A stretch of DNA of 64,000 nt, taken from NCBI GenBank assembly GCA_002722245.1, contig PBLA01000018.1:1-64000 (forward strand), given 5' to 3'. The position numbers and the translations under genes were made by a program. The notes beneath the pieces were generated by a model. That model made no database searches and was not told the origin of the DNA. It saw only the letters and a list, made by a program, of their open reading frames with translations. The stretch is from Flavobacteriales bacterium (GTDB taxonomy: Bacteria > Bacteroidota > Bacteroidia > Flavobacteriales_C > GCA-002722245). Below, one piece after another: positions 18,200 through 27,074 of the stretch (its first letter is position 1; the number at the start of each line of letters is the position of its first letter).

Positions 18200-18931
18200 A
18201 TGACAGATGAATGGTTTAAAAATTGGTTTGACACAAAATATTATCATATTTTATACAAGCACAGAAATTTTAGCGAGGCCGAACACTTCATTAATAAACT
18301 ACTTGATTTCTTAGCACCAAAAAAAGAGTCTAAATTTTTAGACATCGCATGTGGAAAAGGACGCCATTCATTATACATTAATGAAAAAGGCTTTCAAGTA
18401 GTTGGCTATGATTTATCAGAACAGAGTATACGCTCCGCAAATAGCCAAGCAAAAAATGGGGTAGAATTTTACACCCACGACATGAGGCAAATCTTTAGAA
18501 CCAACTACTTTGACTTCGCATTAAACCTGTTCACTAGTTTTGGTTATTTCAACACTGTCCGAGATGAATTGAATGCAATCAAATCATTCGCTGCTAATTT
18601 AAAGCCCGGTGGTAAATTAGTAATTGACTTCTTGAATAAACATAAAGTAATTTCGGAACTCCTTGCCCTCGAAACGAAAAGAATTGACAACATTGAATTT
18701 TTAATTCGAAAAAAAATTGAACAACAACGTGTAGTTAAGGATATTGAATTCCAAGATAAAGGAAGGAACTATACCTTTCAAGAATCAGTCAAACTTTTGG
18801 GACTGGAAGATTTTAAAAATTATTTACAAAAGGTTGATTTAAAAATAACTCATACATTTGGGAATTATAATTTGGATGATTTTAATACACATTCTGATCG
18901 TCTCATTATCATTGCTCAAAAAGTTGGATAA
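18200..18931 (+). CDS. Class I SAM-dependent methyltransferase
   Basis: A 243-residue Rossmann-fold methyltransferase. Motif I is FLDIACGKGRHSLYI (about residues 47-61) and the acidic loop is VVGYDLSEQSI; the DFALNLFTSFGYF segment matches the motif found in the Methyltransf_25/ubiE-like group. The substrate cannot be read from sequence. The end overlaps the likely start of the ZIP transporter by 8 bases, so the two are probably translated together. Confidence 0.88.
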   Translation: MTDEWFKNWFDTKYYHILYKHRNFSEAEHFINKLLDFLAPKKESKFLDIACGKGRHSLYINEKGFQVVGYDLSEQSIRSANSQAKNGVEFYTHDMRQIFRTNYFDFALNLFTSFGYFNTVRDELNAIKSFAANLKPGGKLVIDFLNKHKVISELLALETKRIDNIEFLIRKKIEQQRVVKDIEFQDKGRNYTFQESVKLLGLEDFKNYLQKVDLKITHTFGNYNLDDFNTHSDRLIIIAQKVG

Positions 18932-19640
18932 TCTAATTACACATATATTACTATTTACCATCACCTTTTTTTCCGGAGGTTTATTCTTATTTATCAATCT
19001 AAAGCAAGAACGATCACTTAAAATTTTACTCTCCTTTTCAGGTGCATTTTTATTCGGACTAACCATCTTACATTTTCTACCCGATCTTTTCTTGGATTAC
19101 GAACCTGTTTTTGGGCTGGTCATTTTGATAGGATTCTCCATTCAACTCATCTTGGAATTTCTTACTCAAGGCATTGATCACGGACATTATCACAAAGGAA
19201 AAGACGATAAAATTAAACTCCCAGCACTTATTGGCTTATTTTTACATGCACTTTTTGAGGCAACCCCTCTTGCATCAGGGCATGTTCATCATGGAGAAGC
19301 TCATTTTCATGAATATTTCATTACCGGTCTAATTCTTCATAAACTTCCTGTGGCTATTGTTTTTGGAAGTATGTTAAATCATTATATTGGACGATCAGCA
19401 AAATCATTTATTATCATAGGTCTCTTTGCGTTAATGGCTCCTTTAGGACTATTACTATCTGATCAAATTCCGTTCTTACAAGACTTCCATCATTACTTCA
19501 TGGCCTTAGTGATTGGTATTTTCCTATATATCTCAACCACTATACTGTTTGAGGTGAATGAAAATCATCAATTTAACACAGTTAAATTTGTATCTATCCT
19601 AATGGGATTTGGCATTGCAGGCGCATTCTCATTCCTGTAA
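18924..19640 (+). CDS. ZIP family metal transporter
   Basis: A predicted inner-membrane importer of zinc or another divalent metal. About seven membrane helices are seen. The His-rich loop HGHYHKGK lies between helices 3 and 4, and the metal-path residues appear as HALFEATPLASG (helix 4) and LILHKLPVAIVFG (helix 5); the usual HKLPEG Glu is replaced by Val. The frame is open upstream to an ATG at 18858 inside the methyltransferase gene, but a TTG at 18924 gives a sensible first helix and an 8-base overlap, so it is preferred. Confidence 0.85.
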   Translation: MDNLITHILLFTITFFSGGLFLFINLKQERSLKILLSFSGAFLFGLTILHFLPDLFLDYEPVFGLVILIGFSIQLILEFLTQGIDHGHYHKGKDDKIKLPALIGLFLHALFEATPLASGHVHHGEAHFHEYFITGLILHKLPVAIVFGSMLNHYIGRSAKSFIIIGLFALMAPLGLLLSDQIPFLQDFHHYFMALVIGIFLYISTTILFEVNENHQFNTVKFVSILMGFGIAGAFSFL

Positions 19641-19751
19641 TCAGTTTTCACTATCATTTTCTTAATGAAATTCTATCCTAGAAAACGTGCTTTTCACACC
19701 AATAGTCGTATACTTGTATGAACGGTAAACAAAAATTAAAATTATAATAAC

Positions 19752-20381
19752 ATGGCTGTATTAGTTGGAAAAAAAGCCCCGTCTTTTAGCACAGATGCTG
19801 TAGTGAATGGAGGTGAATTTGTAGAAAATTTTTCTTTGGAGCAATATAAAGGAAAAAACGTGGTTTTATTCTTTTACCCTTTAGATTTCACGTTTGTATG
19901 TCCTACCGAGTTACATGCTTTTCAAGCTAAACTTGCAGAATTTCAATCTAAAAATACTGAAGTAGTTGGATGTTCAATTGACTCAAAATTTTCTCATTGG
20001 GCATGGTTAAACACACCAAAGAATCAAGGAGGTATTCAAGGTGTAACGTATCCTTTAGTAGCTGATTTATCTAAAACGATCGCTGAAAATTATGATGTAC
20101 TAGCTGGAGAATACGATGTAGACGAAGAAGGAAATGCAGCATTCAGTGGTGCTCCAGTTGCCTACCGAGGTTTATTTTTAATTGACAAAGAAGGAGTTGT
20201 AAGACACCAAGTAATTAACGATTTACCATTAGGAAGATCAGTAGATGAGGCGCTTAGAATGGTAGATGCACTTAATTATTTTGAAGCTAATGGTGAGGTA
20301 TGTCCAGCAAACTGGAAAGAAGGAGAAGATGCAATGAAAGCAAATGCAGAAGGTGTTGCAAGCTATTTAGCGAATCACTAA
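19752..20381 (+). CDS. 2-Cys peroxiredoxin (AhpC/Prx1 type)
   Basis: A thiol peroxidase that reduces hydrogen peroxide and organic peroxides in the cytoplasm. The 209-residue protein has the peroxidatic Cys50 in DFTFVCPTE and the resolving Cys in the VCPANWKEG motif near residue 173. The typical FFYPLDFTFVCPTE block and the C-terminal arm place it with typical 2-Cys enzymes. A TATACTTG box at 19709-19716 is a one-mismatch candidate promoter element. It is followed by a strong terminator. Confidence 0.95.
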   Translation: MAVLVGKKAPSFSTDAVVNGGEFVENFSLEQYKGKNVVLFFYPLDFTFVCPTELHAFQAKLAEFQSKNTEVVGCSIDSKFSHWAWLNTPKNQGGIQGVTYPLVADLSKTIAENYDVLAGEYDVDEEGNAAFSGAPVAYRGLFLIDKEGVVRHQVINDLPLGRSVDEALRMVDALNYFEANGEVCPANWKEGEDAMKANAEGVASYLANH

Positions 20382-20407
20382 AACAATAATAAATAGAAAT
20401 TGTCCAG

Positions 20408-20434
20408 AAGCCGCTTTTCAAGCGGCTTTTTTCG
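20408..20434 (+). terminator. Rho-independent terminator after peroxiredoxin
   Basis: The stem AAGCCGCTT, a two-base loop and AAGCGGCTT followed by a T-run, lie 27 bases after the peroxiredoxin stop. Confidence 0.88.
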
Positions 20435-20487
20435 TTTATTAACGCTTATGATAACATCAGCCGAGAACACTGTAATTCAATCCCGTA

Positions 20488-23400
20488 TTAACTAATTAAT
20501 TCACTCTTTACCCCATCTACAAAGTACATTCCTAATTCTCCTCTATTTTTAGCGTAAATCTCCCCTCTATAGGTACAATTAAAAAAGGACTTCACTTCCA
20601 CATAGGTTTCCTTTGAAATATTTAATTTACCGGGTTCACTATTACTCTCCATTCTACTGGCCACATTAACCGTATCCCCCCAAACATCGTAGGCAAACTT
20701 TTTCTTCCCAACCACTCCTGCAATGAGTTCTCCTGTATGAACACCAACTCTAAGTTCCCAAATGGGTTCATTATTTGCGCTTTGTTTCTCGTTAAACTCA
20801 TTCATAATATCAATGAGCTGAAGCCCTGCTAGCACAATATTCTTTATTTGATCAGTAGAATTTTCATGAATACCTGAAACGCACATATATGCATCCCCTA
20901 TCGTTTTTATTTTCTCCAGATCATACTTTTCCATCACCTCATCAAACGCCCTAAAGATCTCATCTAATTTCCCTACCAGTAATTCAGGAGACATTTCAGA
21001 GGACATTTTAGTAAACCCTTTAAAATCCGTAAACAGCACAGCAGCCTTTTCATATTTACGTGTTTTTGCAGCCCCATTTAACTTTAATTCCTGAGCAACA
21101 TCTTGCGGTAGAATATTCAATAATAAATCTTCAGATTTTTCTTTCTCCGCATTTAAATCACTTGTTCGCTCATCAACAAGCAACTCCAATTTCAACTTCT
21201 CTCTTTCAAGCTTTCGAGTTCTTAATTTAAACACCATGAATAAAGAACCAGTAAACAGAAGGATAGCCAAAACCTGAAACCATGATCTCATCCAAAATGG
21301 GGGAGTAATTTCAAACGCAAACCTCATTGGATTTTCACTCCAATCCCCCCATTGAGTTTTGGCTGAAATTTTAATTTCATAATCTCCTGGACTTAAATCC
21401 ACAAATTCCTCATCCGTACGAGTAGTTTCAAAGTTAAAATCTTCCTGTCCAATTAAATCAATCTTATACAACACCTCATCTGGACTTTTTAAATGATATG
21501 ATTTATACTTAAATGTTAAATGATTCATCTTGTAAGGCAATTTTAAACCGTAAGGGATACCCTCAACAATTGAATCTGAATACTTAGACCAATCCATCCT
21601 CCTATTGTTGTATAAGATGTCATCAAGATAAACTTGTAAATCTCTTTTTACGCCCTTGTATGTTTTCGGCTTAATTTTTAATAAACCTCTTATCGTTCCT
21701 ACGAAAATATCACCATCCTCATTTTTTGTAACCGATGACTTCATTGCAGCCCCCCCCATAAAACCTTCATTCAAAGAAAAATATTTCAAATCGCATTTAT
21801 TTTTATTCAGAAAACAAACATGTAATATCCTACCCTTCAATCCTACCCAATACGAATTAACATCCTCTTTCAATAAAAACTTGATCTCTTCCGACTTCCT
21901 CAATTGCAATTCCCACACTAAACTATCCCCATCCATTTTAAATAATGTGTTTTTTCGAGTAAATCCGAAAACATGAAGCGAATCACCAATGATATTCGCC
22001 ACCTTATCAATTAAAATTTCCCGTTCAACTTCAACGGAGGTTTTCCCCACTTTTAAGGCACAAATAGAAGAATCACTCGTTACCCAAAACACATTGGACA
22101 TTACGCTAATACTTTTACCAACATCGGGAAAAAGTTGATTTAAACGCTGAGAAATTATGCGATCCAAATAAACCTCTCCAGAATCATTCAAATAAAATAA
22201 TTCATTATTAATTGTTACCCCTAAAACACCCTCTTCATTAGAGACAACATTGGTAATATGACTCCCCTTAAAAACACCGTCATAACTATCCCAAACTCTC
22301 TCTATCTCATTGTTTTTAACAAGATTTAAACCATCCACAGTTCCCACAACTGAACATCCTTTTTTCAAGTGGGCAATTGCAGTTACATGATTTTCCGACA
22401 ACCCATTCGATTTATTAATGAGGAGAGGCTCACCTTTAGTAAATACATCTAAACCATGATCATGAGTACCTAACCATATTGACGAATCCGTCTTATTCCA
22501 CTCTACCGCCATAATGACATTATCTAGTAACCCATTATTTTTATCATGCATTGAAAAAGATTCATTAAATAATCGATTCACTCCTCCAAAATACGTCCCC
22601 GCCCATAAAGCCTTAGATTCATCAACATACAAACATCGCACACGATTATTGCTTAACCCATTTTCATCATTAAACCACGAAACACTGAATTTTTTATTTT
22701 TTAAGGATTGTTTTGAAATCTTCCCTATACCCGAATGTGTGCCCATCCAAATGTCACCATCTACACCAATTTCAAGACACTTAACCCGCAAATCAACCAA
22801 TTCATTATTTGTTGATATATGCACTGTATCATGTTCTGAAATAGCCGTAAGTCCAGACTGCGTGCCGATCCAAACCGTTCCATTAGACTCTTTAATCGAA
22901 AGAATTTTATGATGTGTCAATCCATCAGATTCATTAAGTACTTTCTGAACTTTTCCATCCGAAATAATAGCAACACCATGATCAGTACCCACCCACACCT
23001 CATCATTTTCTCGAACATGAATAGCTCTACAATACAAACTCGGCATTCCACTTTTCTCATGAAAATTTCGAATCACTTCATTATCTTGAATCACAGAAAC
23101 ACCCCCACCAAAAGTAGCCACCCAAAACAGCCCCTTACGATCTTCTGCTATACCTCGAATATGATTAACAAATAATCCATCATCCGTTGTAATTTTTGTG
23201 CATCTATTTTTAGACAAAATAGATAATCCCTCATGCTCCGATCCAAAAACCATAGCATTATTAGAACTTTTCAAAATCGCTCGTACATTCGTCCCTATAA
23301 AATGATCGGAATAATGAACAATCTCCCAACCATCATAAATATTCACACCCTCTCCCTCCAAGCCAATCCATAATCTACCTTTAGGCCCTTCACAAATAGA

Positions 23401-23541
23401 GTAAACGCCCGGAGCAGACAACCCTTGCTCAACAGATATTTTCTTAAAATTATATAACTGACCAAGGCTTATATGGATAAATAAAAAAAGAGAAACCAAC
23501 ATTGTGATTTCTCTTTTTAGTATCAATTTGGTTCTATTCAT
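20488..23541 (-). CDS. Two-component-regulator propeller receptor fused to class III adenylate cyclase
   Basis: A 1017-residue transmembrane receptor. After a signal segment (about residues 10-27) there are at least seven propeller repeats of the Reg_prop type (for example GRLWIGLEGEG, DEVWVGTDHG, GTVWIGTQSG, SSIWLGTHDHG). A Y_Y_Y domain ends near SAKTQWGDWSENP, and one membrane helix follows at about 750-772. A coiled coil (EREKLKLELLVDERTSDL) leads into a class III cyclase at about 830-1010. Metal Asp residues are in FTDFKGF and KTIGDAYM; the Lys in KIKTIGD and the Asp in YDVWGD favour ATP over GTP, so cAMP is the likely product. A receiver and an HPt gene lie just upstream. Confidence 0.92.
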   Translation of the reverse strand: MNRTKLILKREITMLVSLFLFIHISLGQLYNFKKISVEQGLSAPGVYSICEGPKGRLWIGLEGEGVNIYDGWEIVHYSDHFIGTNVRAILKSSNNAMVFGSEHEGLSILSKNRCTKITTDDGLFVNHIRGIAEDRKGLFWVATFGGGVSVIQDNEVIRNFHEKSGMPSLYCRAIHVRENDEVWVGTDHGVAIISDGKVQKVLNESDGLTHHKILSIKESNGTVWIGTQSGLTAISEHDTVHISTNNELVDLRVKCLEIGVDGDIWMGTHSGIGKISKQSLKNKKFSVSWFNDENGLSNNRVRCLYVDESKALWAGTYFGGVNRLFNESFSMHDKNNGLLDNVIMAVEWNKTDSSIWLGTHDHGLDVFTKGEPLLINKSNGLSENHVTAIAHLKKGCSVVGTVDGLNLVKNNEIERVWDSYDGVFKGSHITNVVSNEEGVLGVTINNELFYLNDSGEVYLDRIISQRLNQLFPDVGKSISVMSNVFWVTSDSSICALKVGKTSVEVEREILIDKVANIIGDSLHVFGFTRKNTLFKMDGDSLVWELQLRKSEEIKFLLKEDVNSYWVGLKGRILHVCFLNKNKCDLKYFSLNEGFMGGAAMKSSVTKNEDGDIFVGTIRGLLKIKPKTYKGVKRDLQVYLDDILYNNRRMDWSKYSDSIVEGIPYGLKLPYKMNHLTFKYKSYHLKSPDEVLYKIDLIGQEDFNFETTRTDEEFVDLSPGDYEIKISAKTQWGDWSENPMRFAFEITPPFWMRSWFQVLAILLFTGSLFMVFKLRTRKLEREKLKLELLVDERTSDLNAEKEKSEDLLLNILPQDVAQELKLNGAAKTRKYEKAAVLFTDFKGFTKMSSEMSPELLVGKLDEIFRAFDEVMEKYDLEKIKTIGDAYMCVSGIHENSTDQIKNIVLAGLQLIDIMNEFNEKQSANNEPIWELRVGVHTGELIAGVVGKKKFAYDVWGDTVNVASRMESNSEPGKLNISKETYVEVKSFFNCTYRGEIYAKNRGELGMYFVDGVKSELIS

Positions 23542-23555
23542 ATTTTACACCATAC

Positions 23556-23933
23556 TTATTGACGATCTATCGAAAATAAAAAATCTTCTACAATTGCTTT
23601 TAAATTTTTTAGCACACTATCACTTTTCACTAAATAATAAGGCGTTCCCTCTGCTTGAACCGTTGAAATAACATCAATCTCTCTTTGCGCAGACACCACA
23701 ATGATCTTTGTTTTATCCGACTTTTTTTTGATCTCTTTAATTAAATCCAACCCATAGATATCTGGTAAGTTTAAATCAACAATCGCAATACTTGGACATT
23801 CATCTATTTTCTCCATTAATTCCGACCCCGTTTTAAAATGAGTCATTTCAAGATTTTTCACATTACTTAATGCCAAGCGAAGCAAAAAACCTTCCGTGGG
23901 ATTATCTTCAATTAAAAAAACCTTATGCTTCAT
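23556..23933 (-). CDS. Receiver-domain response regulator without output domain
   Basis: A CheY-like protein of 125 residues from the internal start MKHKVFLIEDN, which is preferred to a start eight codons upstream because it gives a standard receiver beginning and an 11-base overlap with the HPt gene. Acidic pocket residues are Glu9-Asp10, the phosphoacceptor is Asp53 (IAIVDLNLP), the conserved Ser is in VVSAQ and the Lys in YLVKSD. There is no DNA-binding or enzyme domain. It lies between the HPt gene and the cyclase receptor, 14 bases from the latter. Confidence 0.9.
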   Translation of the reverse strand: MKHKVFLIEDNPTEGFLLRLALSNVKNLEMTHFKTGSELMEKIDECPSIAIVDLNLPDIYGLDLIKEIKKKSDKTKIIVVSAQREIDVISTVQAEGTPYYLVKSDSVLKNLKAIVEDFLFSIDRQ

Positions 23934-24285
23934 AATACACCTTGTAATTTTTGGCAATAAACACCACTAAATCCTCATAAATTCTTTGCGCCTCATTCGT
24001 TAATTCGTCAGCAGAAGATAAATTAGATTGCTTTAAATCATCATTTAAAATCTTACACACCTCAAATAAAGCAGATGCTCCAATTGTTCCGCAGAGTCCC
24101 TTTAAGGTATGTACATCAAATTGAAGTTTTTGCCAATCCTCCGTATCCACAGCTTGACGAATATCCAATAATAATTCTTTTGATTCCTTAAGAAAGGACT
24201 GAAAAAGTTCTTCAATAACATGTTCGTTTCCCCCAGCCAATACACGAATAGTGTCAATTGTTTCTTTTTTCAAAAGAGGTTGCAT
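23923..24285 (-). CDS. HPt (histidine phosphotransfer) domain protein
   Basis: A 120-residue four-helix bundle protein with the phosphotransfer signature VHTLKGLCGTIGA, the phosphoaccepting His at residue 59. It overlaps the receiver gene by 11 bases, so the two are co-translated and probably form a phosphate-passing pair. No histidine kinase is encoded nearby; the nearest sensor is the adenylate cyclase receptor downstream. Confidence 0.9.
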   Translation of the reverse strand: MQPLLKKETIDTIRVLAGGNEHVIEELFQSFLKESKELLLDIRQAVDTEDWQKLQFDVHTLKGLCGTIGASALFEVCKILNDDLKQSNLSSADELTNEAQRIYEDLVVFIAKNYKVYYEA

Positions 24286-24371
24286 AGAAATAAAAATTTT
24301 TCATGTTACGCTTCCCATATAAAAAGGTTCTTCCAAACAAAAGCATACCAAATCATCCCTAAAAAACATAC

Positions 24372-24956
24372 TTACAAGCGAATATTTAATTTTTCAAAAA
24401 GTGGCTTTCTTTCAAGCTGGAGAATATCACCTGGTTGCATTGTTCCTAAATGTAATGACTCAATACTCGTTCGAATCAATTGTAAGGTAGGAAAACCAAC
24501 TTTAGCCGTCATTTTTCGCACCTGTCTATACTTCCCCTCTTGAAGAGAAAGCCTCAACCAAGAAGTATTTTTTTCTGAAGACTGAAAAACGGGTACAGAC
24601 TGAGGAGGGTTTCCTTTTTTCACTTTTGCAGGAAGCGTTTTGTAAACCACCCCCTTTGCAGAAACATGAACACCTTCACTTAATTCCTTAATTGCTTTTT
24701 TGGTAATTTGTCCGGAAAGTTGCGCCCAATAGGTTCTCCAATGTCCATTTGAAGGATCCAGTAATAATGAATTAAGCGACTTATCATTCGTTAAAATCAG
24801 TAATCCCTCCGAATCCTCATCTAGCCTTCCAACCGGATACACATCATTAGGAACATCAAAAAAATCACCTAATGCACGTTTACCATGCTCATTAGAAAAT
24901 TGACTCAAACACCCTTTAGGCTTATAAATTATATAATACTTCTTTCCTCTTGGCAT
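24372..24956 (-). CDS. rluE: 23S rRNA pseudouridine synthase, RluE-like
   Basis: A 194-residue RsuA-family pseudouridine synthase without the N-terminal S4 domain, as in RluE. The catalytic Asp46 is in GRLDEDSEGL. Further matches are the YYIIYKPKG start, the EGKYRQVRKMTAKVGFPTLQLIR segment read in two pieces around residues 145-165, and the NPPQSVP loop. RluE modifies U2457 of E. coli 23S rRNA; the site here is inferred. Its start overlaps the stop of the OmpA-like gene upstream by one base. Confidence 0.88.
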   Translation of the reverse strand: MPRGKKYYIIYKPKGCLSQFSNEHGKRALGDFFDVPNDVYPVGRLDEDSEGLLILTNDKSLNSLLLDPSNGHWRTYWAQLSGQITKKAIKELSEGVHVSAKGVVYKTLPAKVKKGNPPQSVPVFQSSEKNTSWLRLSLQEGKYRQVRKMTAKVGFPTLQLIRTSIESLHLGTMQPGDILQLERKPLFEKLNIRL

Positions 24957-25750
24957 TATTTCACCAGTATTTCTACCCTTCTGTTAAACTGCATTTCAAA
25001 TTCCGTTTTCGCATTTGGGTAAACCATCCTTGTATTCCCAAATCCAAGTGCAGATAAACGATCACGATTAATCCCTTTCTTAACAAGATAGTCTACAACA
25101 GCCTGAGCCCGTTGATTTGATAACACTTGATCTTTTTTTGAATTTCTTTTTCCAGGCCGATTCACATGCCCATGAATTTCCACGTCAACATCTCTATTTT
25201 GTTCAAGTAAACTAAAAAGCCGATTCAAATCTTTAAAACTCACTGATCGAAATTTAGCTAATCCCCCAACAAATAAAATTTTATCCAACCTTATTTTATC
25301 CCCCGATTTCAACCTCTTTTGATACCATTCCAATTGTTGTTCATTCAACTTATCCTTTACAAGCTCCAATTTTAAATCACTACCACCCACAACCTTAATA
25401 TATAAATCCTCATTAAGTGAAAACTTGGAGACTCGTTCAATACAAGTTGAACAATAACAAATCCCTGAATTAATCATATCCTCTGTAGGAAGGATTAAAC
25501 CCGTAGAATCAAGTTTAAAAGAATGTTGATTCGTTAAACACTCAAGCGGCTGAACTATGATCGATTTAAACCCCTCTTTAAAAAAAACACCACTTATCGT
25601 TGAATCACGTTGAATCTTAAAATACACTACCTCATCCGCAATTTTTAACCTATTCAAACTATCTGCTGAGATACTTAATGCTGACGAGCACGTGTTTTGG
25701 GCATGCAAACTTCCGAATATAAAAATCAAACACAGAATAAATAGTCTCAT
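24956..25750 (-). CDS. OmpA-like cell-envelope protein with Cys cluster (paralogue 1)
   Basis: A 264-residue secreted protein: signal peptide (MRLFILCLIFIFGSLHAQ), an N-terminal domain of unknown fold, then an OmpA C-terminal peptidoglycan-binding domain (about 150-264). The latter shows VEIHGHVNRPG, LSNQRAQAVVDYLVKKGI and a final RRVEILVK. An unusual cluster, GICYCSTCIERV near residue 130, has three Cys in the pattern CxCxxC. It is a tandem paralogue of the next gene and overlaps it by 4 bases. Confidence 0.85.
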   Translation of the reverse strand: MRLFILCLIFIFGSLHAQNTCSSALSISADSLNRLKIADEVVYFKIQRDSTISGVFFKEGFKSIIVQPLECLTNQHSFKLDSTGLILPTEDMINSGICYCSTCIERVSKFSLNEDLYIKVVGGSDLKLELVKDKLNEQQLEWYQKRLKSGDKIRLDKILFVGGLAKFRSVSFKDLNRLFSLLEQNRDVDVEIHGHVNRPGKRNSKKDQVLSNQRAQAVVDYLVKKGINRDRLSALGFGNTRMVYPNAKTEFEMQFNRRVEILVK

Positions 25751-26628
25751 TCCACAGCTGTTAATACAATTTCAACACGTCTATTTTCAGCAGCTTCAAA
25801 AGCATTCTTAGGCGAAGGGTAACGCATTTGGAAATTTGACATTCCTCTCGCATCCACACGATCTTCTTTTACACCATTTTCCACTAAGAACTTTTTAATT
25901 GTTTGCGCACGCTCATCAGAAAGCGATTGATAAAAAGAAGGTTTTGTTTGGGCAGGACCATTTACATGCCCCCTTACTTGCACCTTAAGCACCTCATACT
26001 TTTTTAGAAAAACTTCGAGCCTTTTTAATTCAGGAAGGGATTTAGGCAAATAATTTGGCGTAGCAGGAATAAAGAAGATCTCTTTCAATTGATAAACCAT
26101 ACCAACTTCCATTTCTTGAGGTGTTATACTATCAATGGAAAACTGAATTGGATTCAAAGAATCAACATCATGAAAAGTCAAATCAAATGAAAATGGAGCT
26201 CCTTCAGACAATACCCTAAGTAAATAAAACTCTCCTTGTTTTACACGTAAGTTTTGTTTCAATTTTGTGTTCATTTTTTGCAAGCAGGTTTCGCAAATAC
26301 AAACCCCATCCTCCATAAACTTTTCCCATATTTCTTGAGTAAGTATCGCATTCCCCTTTACTACACTTCTCAGCGGCATTACATTTCCCTTCTCTACTTT
26401 TTCACAAGTTGAAAAAGGATAAATTTCGTACTGAAATAAACTATCACTACCAACCAGCCGCCCTTTAAAATGTAAAAGATTTCCTTTAGCACGAAATTTA
26501 TACCAAACCTCATTACTTTGAGGCTCAACATCCATCTTATTTTTTTTCAGATATACCGCCGTTGAACAAGAGGATTGACCAAATGCATTCAAACCAAGAA
26601 AAAGACTAAAAAACAAGATAAAACGCAT
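25747..26628 (-). CDS. OmpA-like cell-envelope protein with Cys cluster (paralogue 2)
   Basis: A protein of 293 residues from the internal start MRFILFFSLFLGLNAFGQ, which makes a clean signal peptide; the frame is open 16 codons further upstream. It repeats the layout of paralogue 1: an early SSCSTAVYLKK block, a GVCICETCLQKM Cys cluster, and an OmpA domain with VQVRGHVNGP, LSDERAQTIKKFLVENGV and NRRVEIVLT. Transcribed first of the pair. The peptidoglycan link is inferred from the OmpA domain. Confidence 0.85.
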   Translation of the reverse strand: MRFILFFSLFLGLNAFGQSSCSTAVYLKKNKMDVEPQSNEVWYKFRAKGNLLHFKGRLVGSDSLFQYEIYPFSTCEKVEKGNVMPLRSVVKGNAILTQEIWEKFMEDGVCICETCLQKMNTKLKQNLRVKQGEFYLLRVLSEGAPFSFDLTFHDVDSLNPIQFSIDSITPQEMEVGMVYQLKEIFFIPATPNYLPKSLPELKRLEVFLKKYEVLKVQVRGHVNGPAQTKPSFYQSLSDERAQTIKKFLVENGVKEDRVDARGMSNFQMRYPSPKNAFEAAENRRVEIVLTAVE

Positions 26629-26707
26629 ACCGCAAATATATAGAATAACTGAACTTTGTTTAATAACGTCAAACATTGATTTTCATTACATAATTATTTC
26701 TATATCC

Positions 26708-27073
26708 CTAAGCAGGATCCATCCAAAAAGGAAGTTTAACCTCAATAGCCACTTTCCAAAAGCCCTCCTCCACTTTAGTAGGATAAACCTTTAATGCGTT
26801 TCCCGAAGTAGACATGTCTCTACCTGTATCCAAGTTAAACGCATACTTATGCCACGGACATATGATTTCATCTCCCTCGCAAACAGCGTGCTCAAGAGAC
26901 GCTCTTTGATGAGGACAACTTTTCTCAAAAACCTTTAATGAATTCTTCACATTCACGGACAAGCAAACGTGATCCTCAACTTTTACAGCCTTGATTTTTC
27001 CTTCTTGATACGTTTCCTTAAACTCTTTCTCTGTCATTAAATCTACCCAACGAATATGTGTTTTAAAAAACAT
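26708..27073 (-). CDS. Rieske [2Fe-2S] ferredoxin-like protein
   Basis: A 121-residue soluble Rieske protein of the NirD/BphF type. The cluster ligands are C53-x-H55 (SCPHQRAS) and C72-xx-H75 (ICPWHKYAF), and DTGRDMS follows. It is a small electron-transfer protein with no visible partner reductase or oxygenase in the window. The start ATG at 27073 is 1 base after the stop of the upstream gene; an alternative start is Met13. Confidence 0.9.
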   Translation of the reverse strand: MFFKTHIRWVDLMTEKEFKETYQEGKIKAVKVEDHVCLSVNVKNSLKVFEKSCPHQRASLEHAVCEGDEIICPWHKYAFNLDTGRDMSTSGNALKVYPTKVEEGFWKVAIEVKLPFWMDPA

Positions 27074-27074
27074 A

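Noticed and set aside
18858-18923. Start of the ZIP transporter at ATG 18858
   Set aside because: It would overlap the methyltransferase gene by 74 bases; the TTG at 18924 gives an 8-base overlap and the natural first helix.
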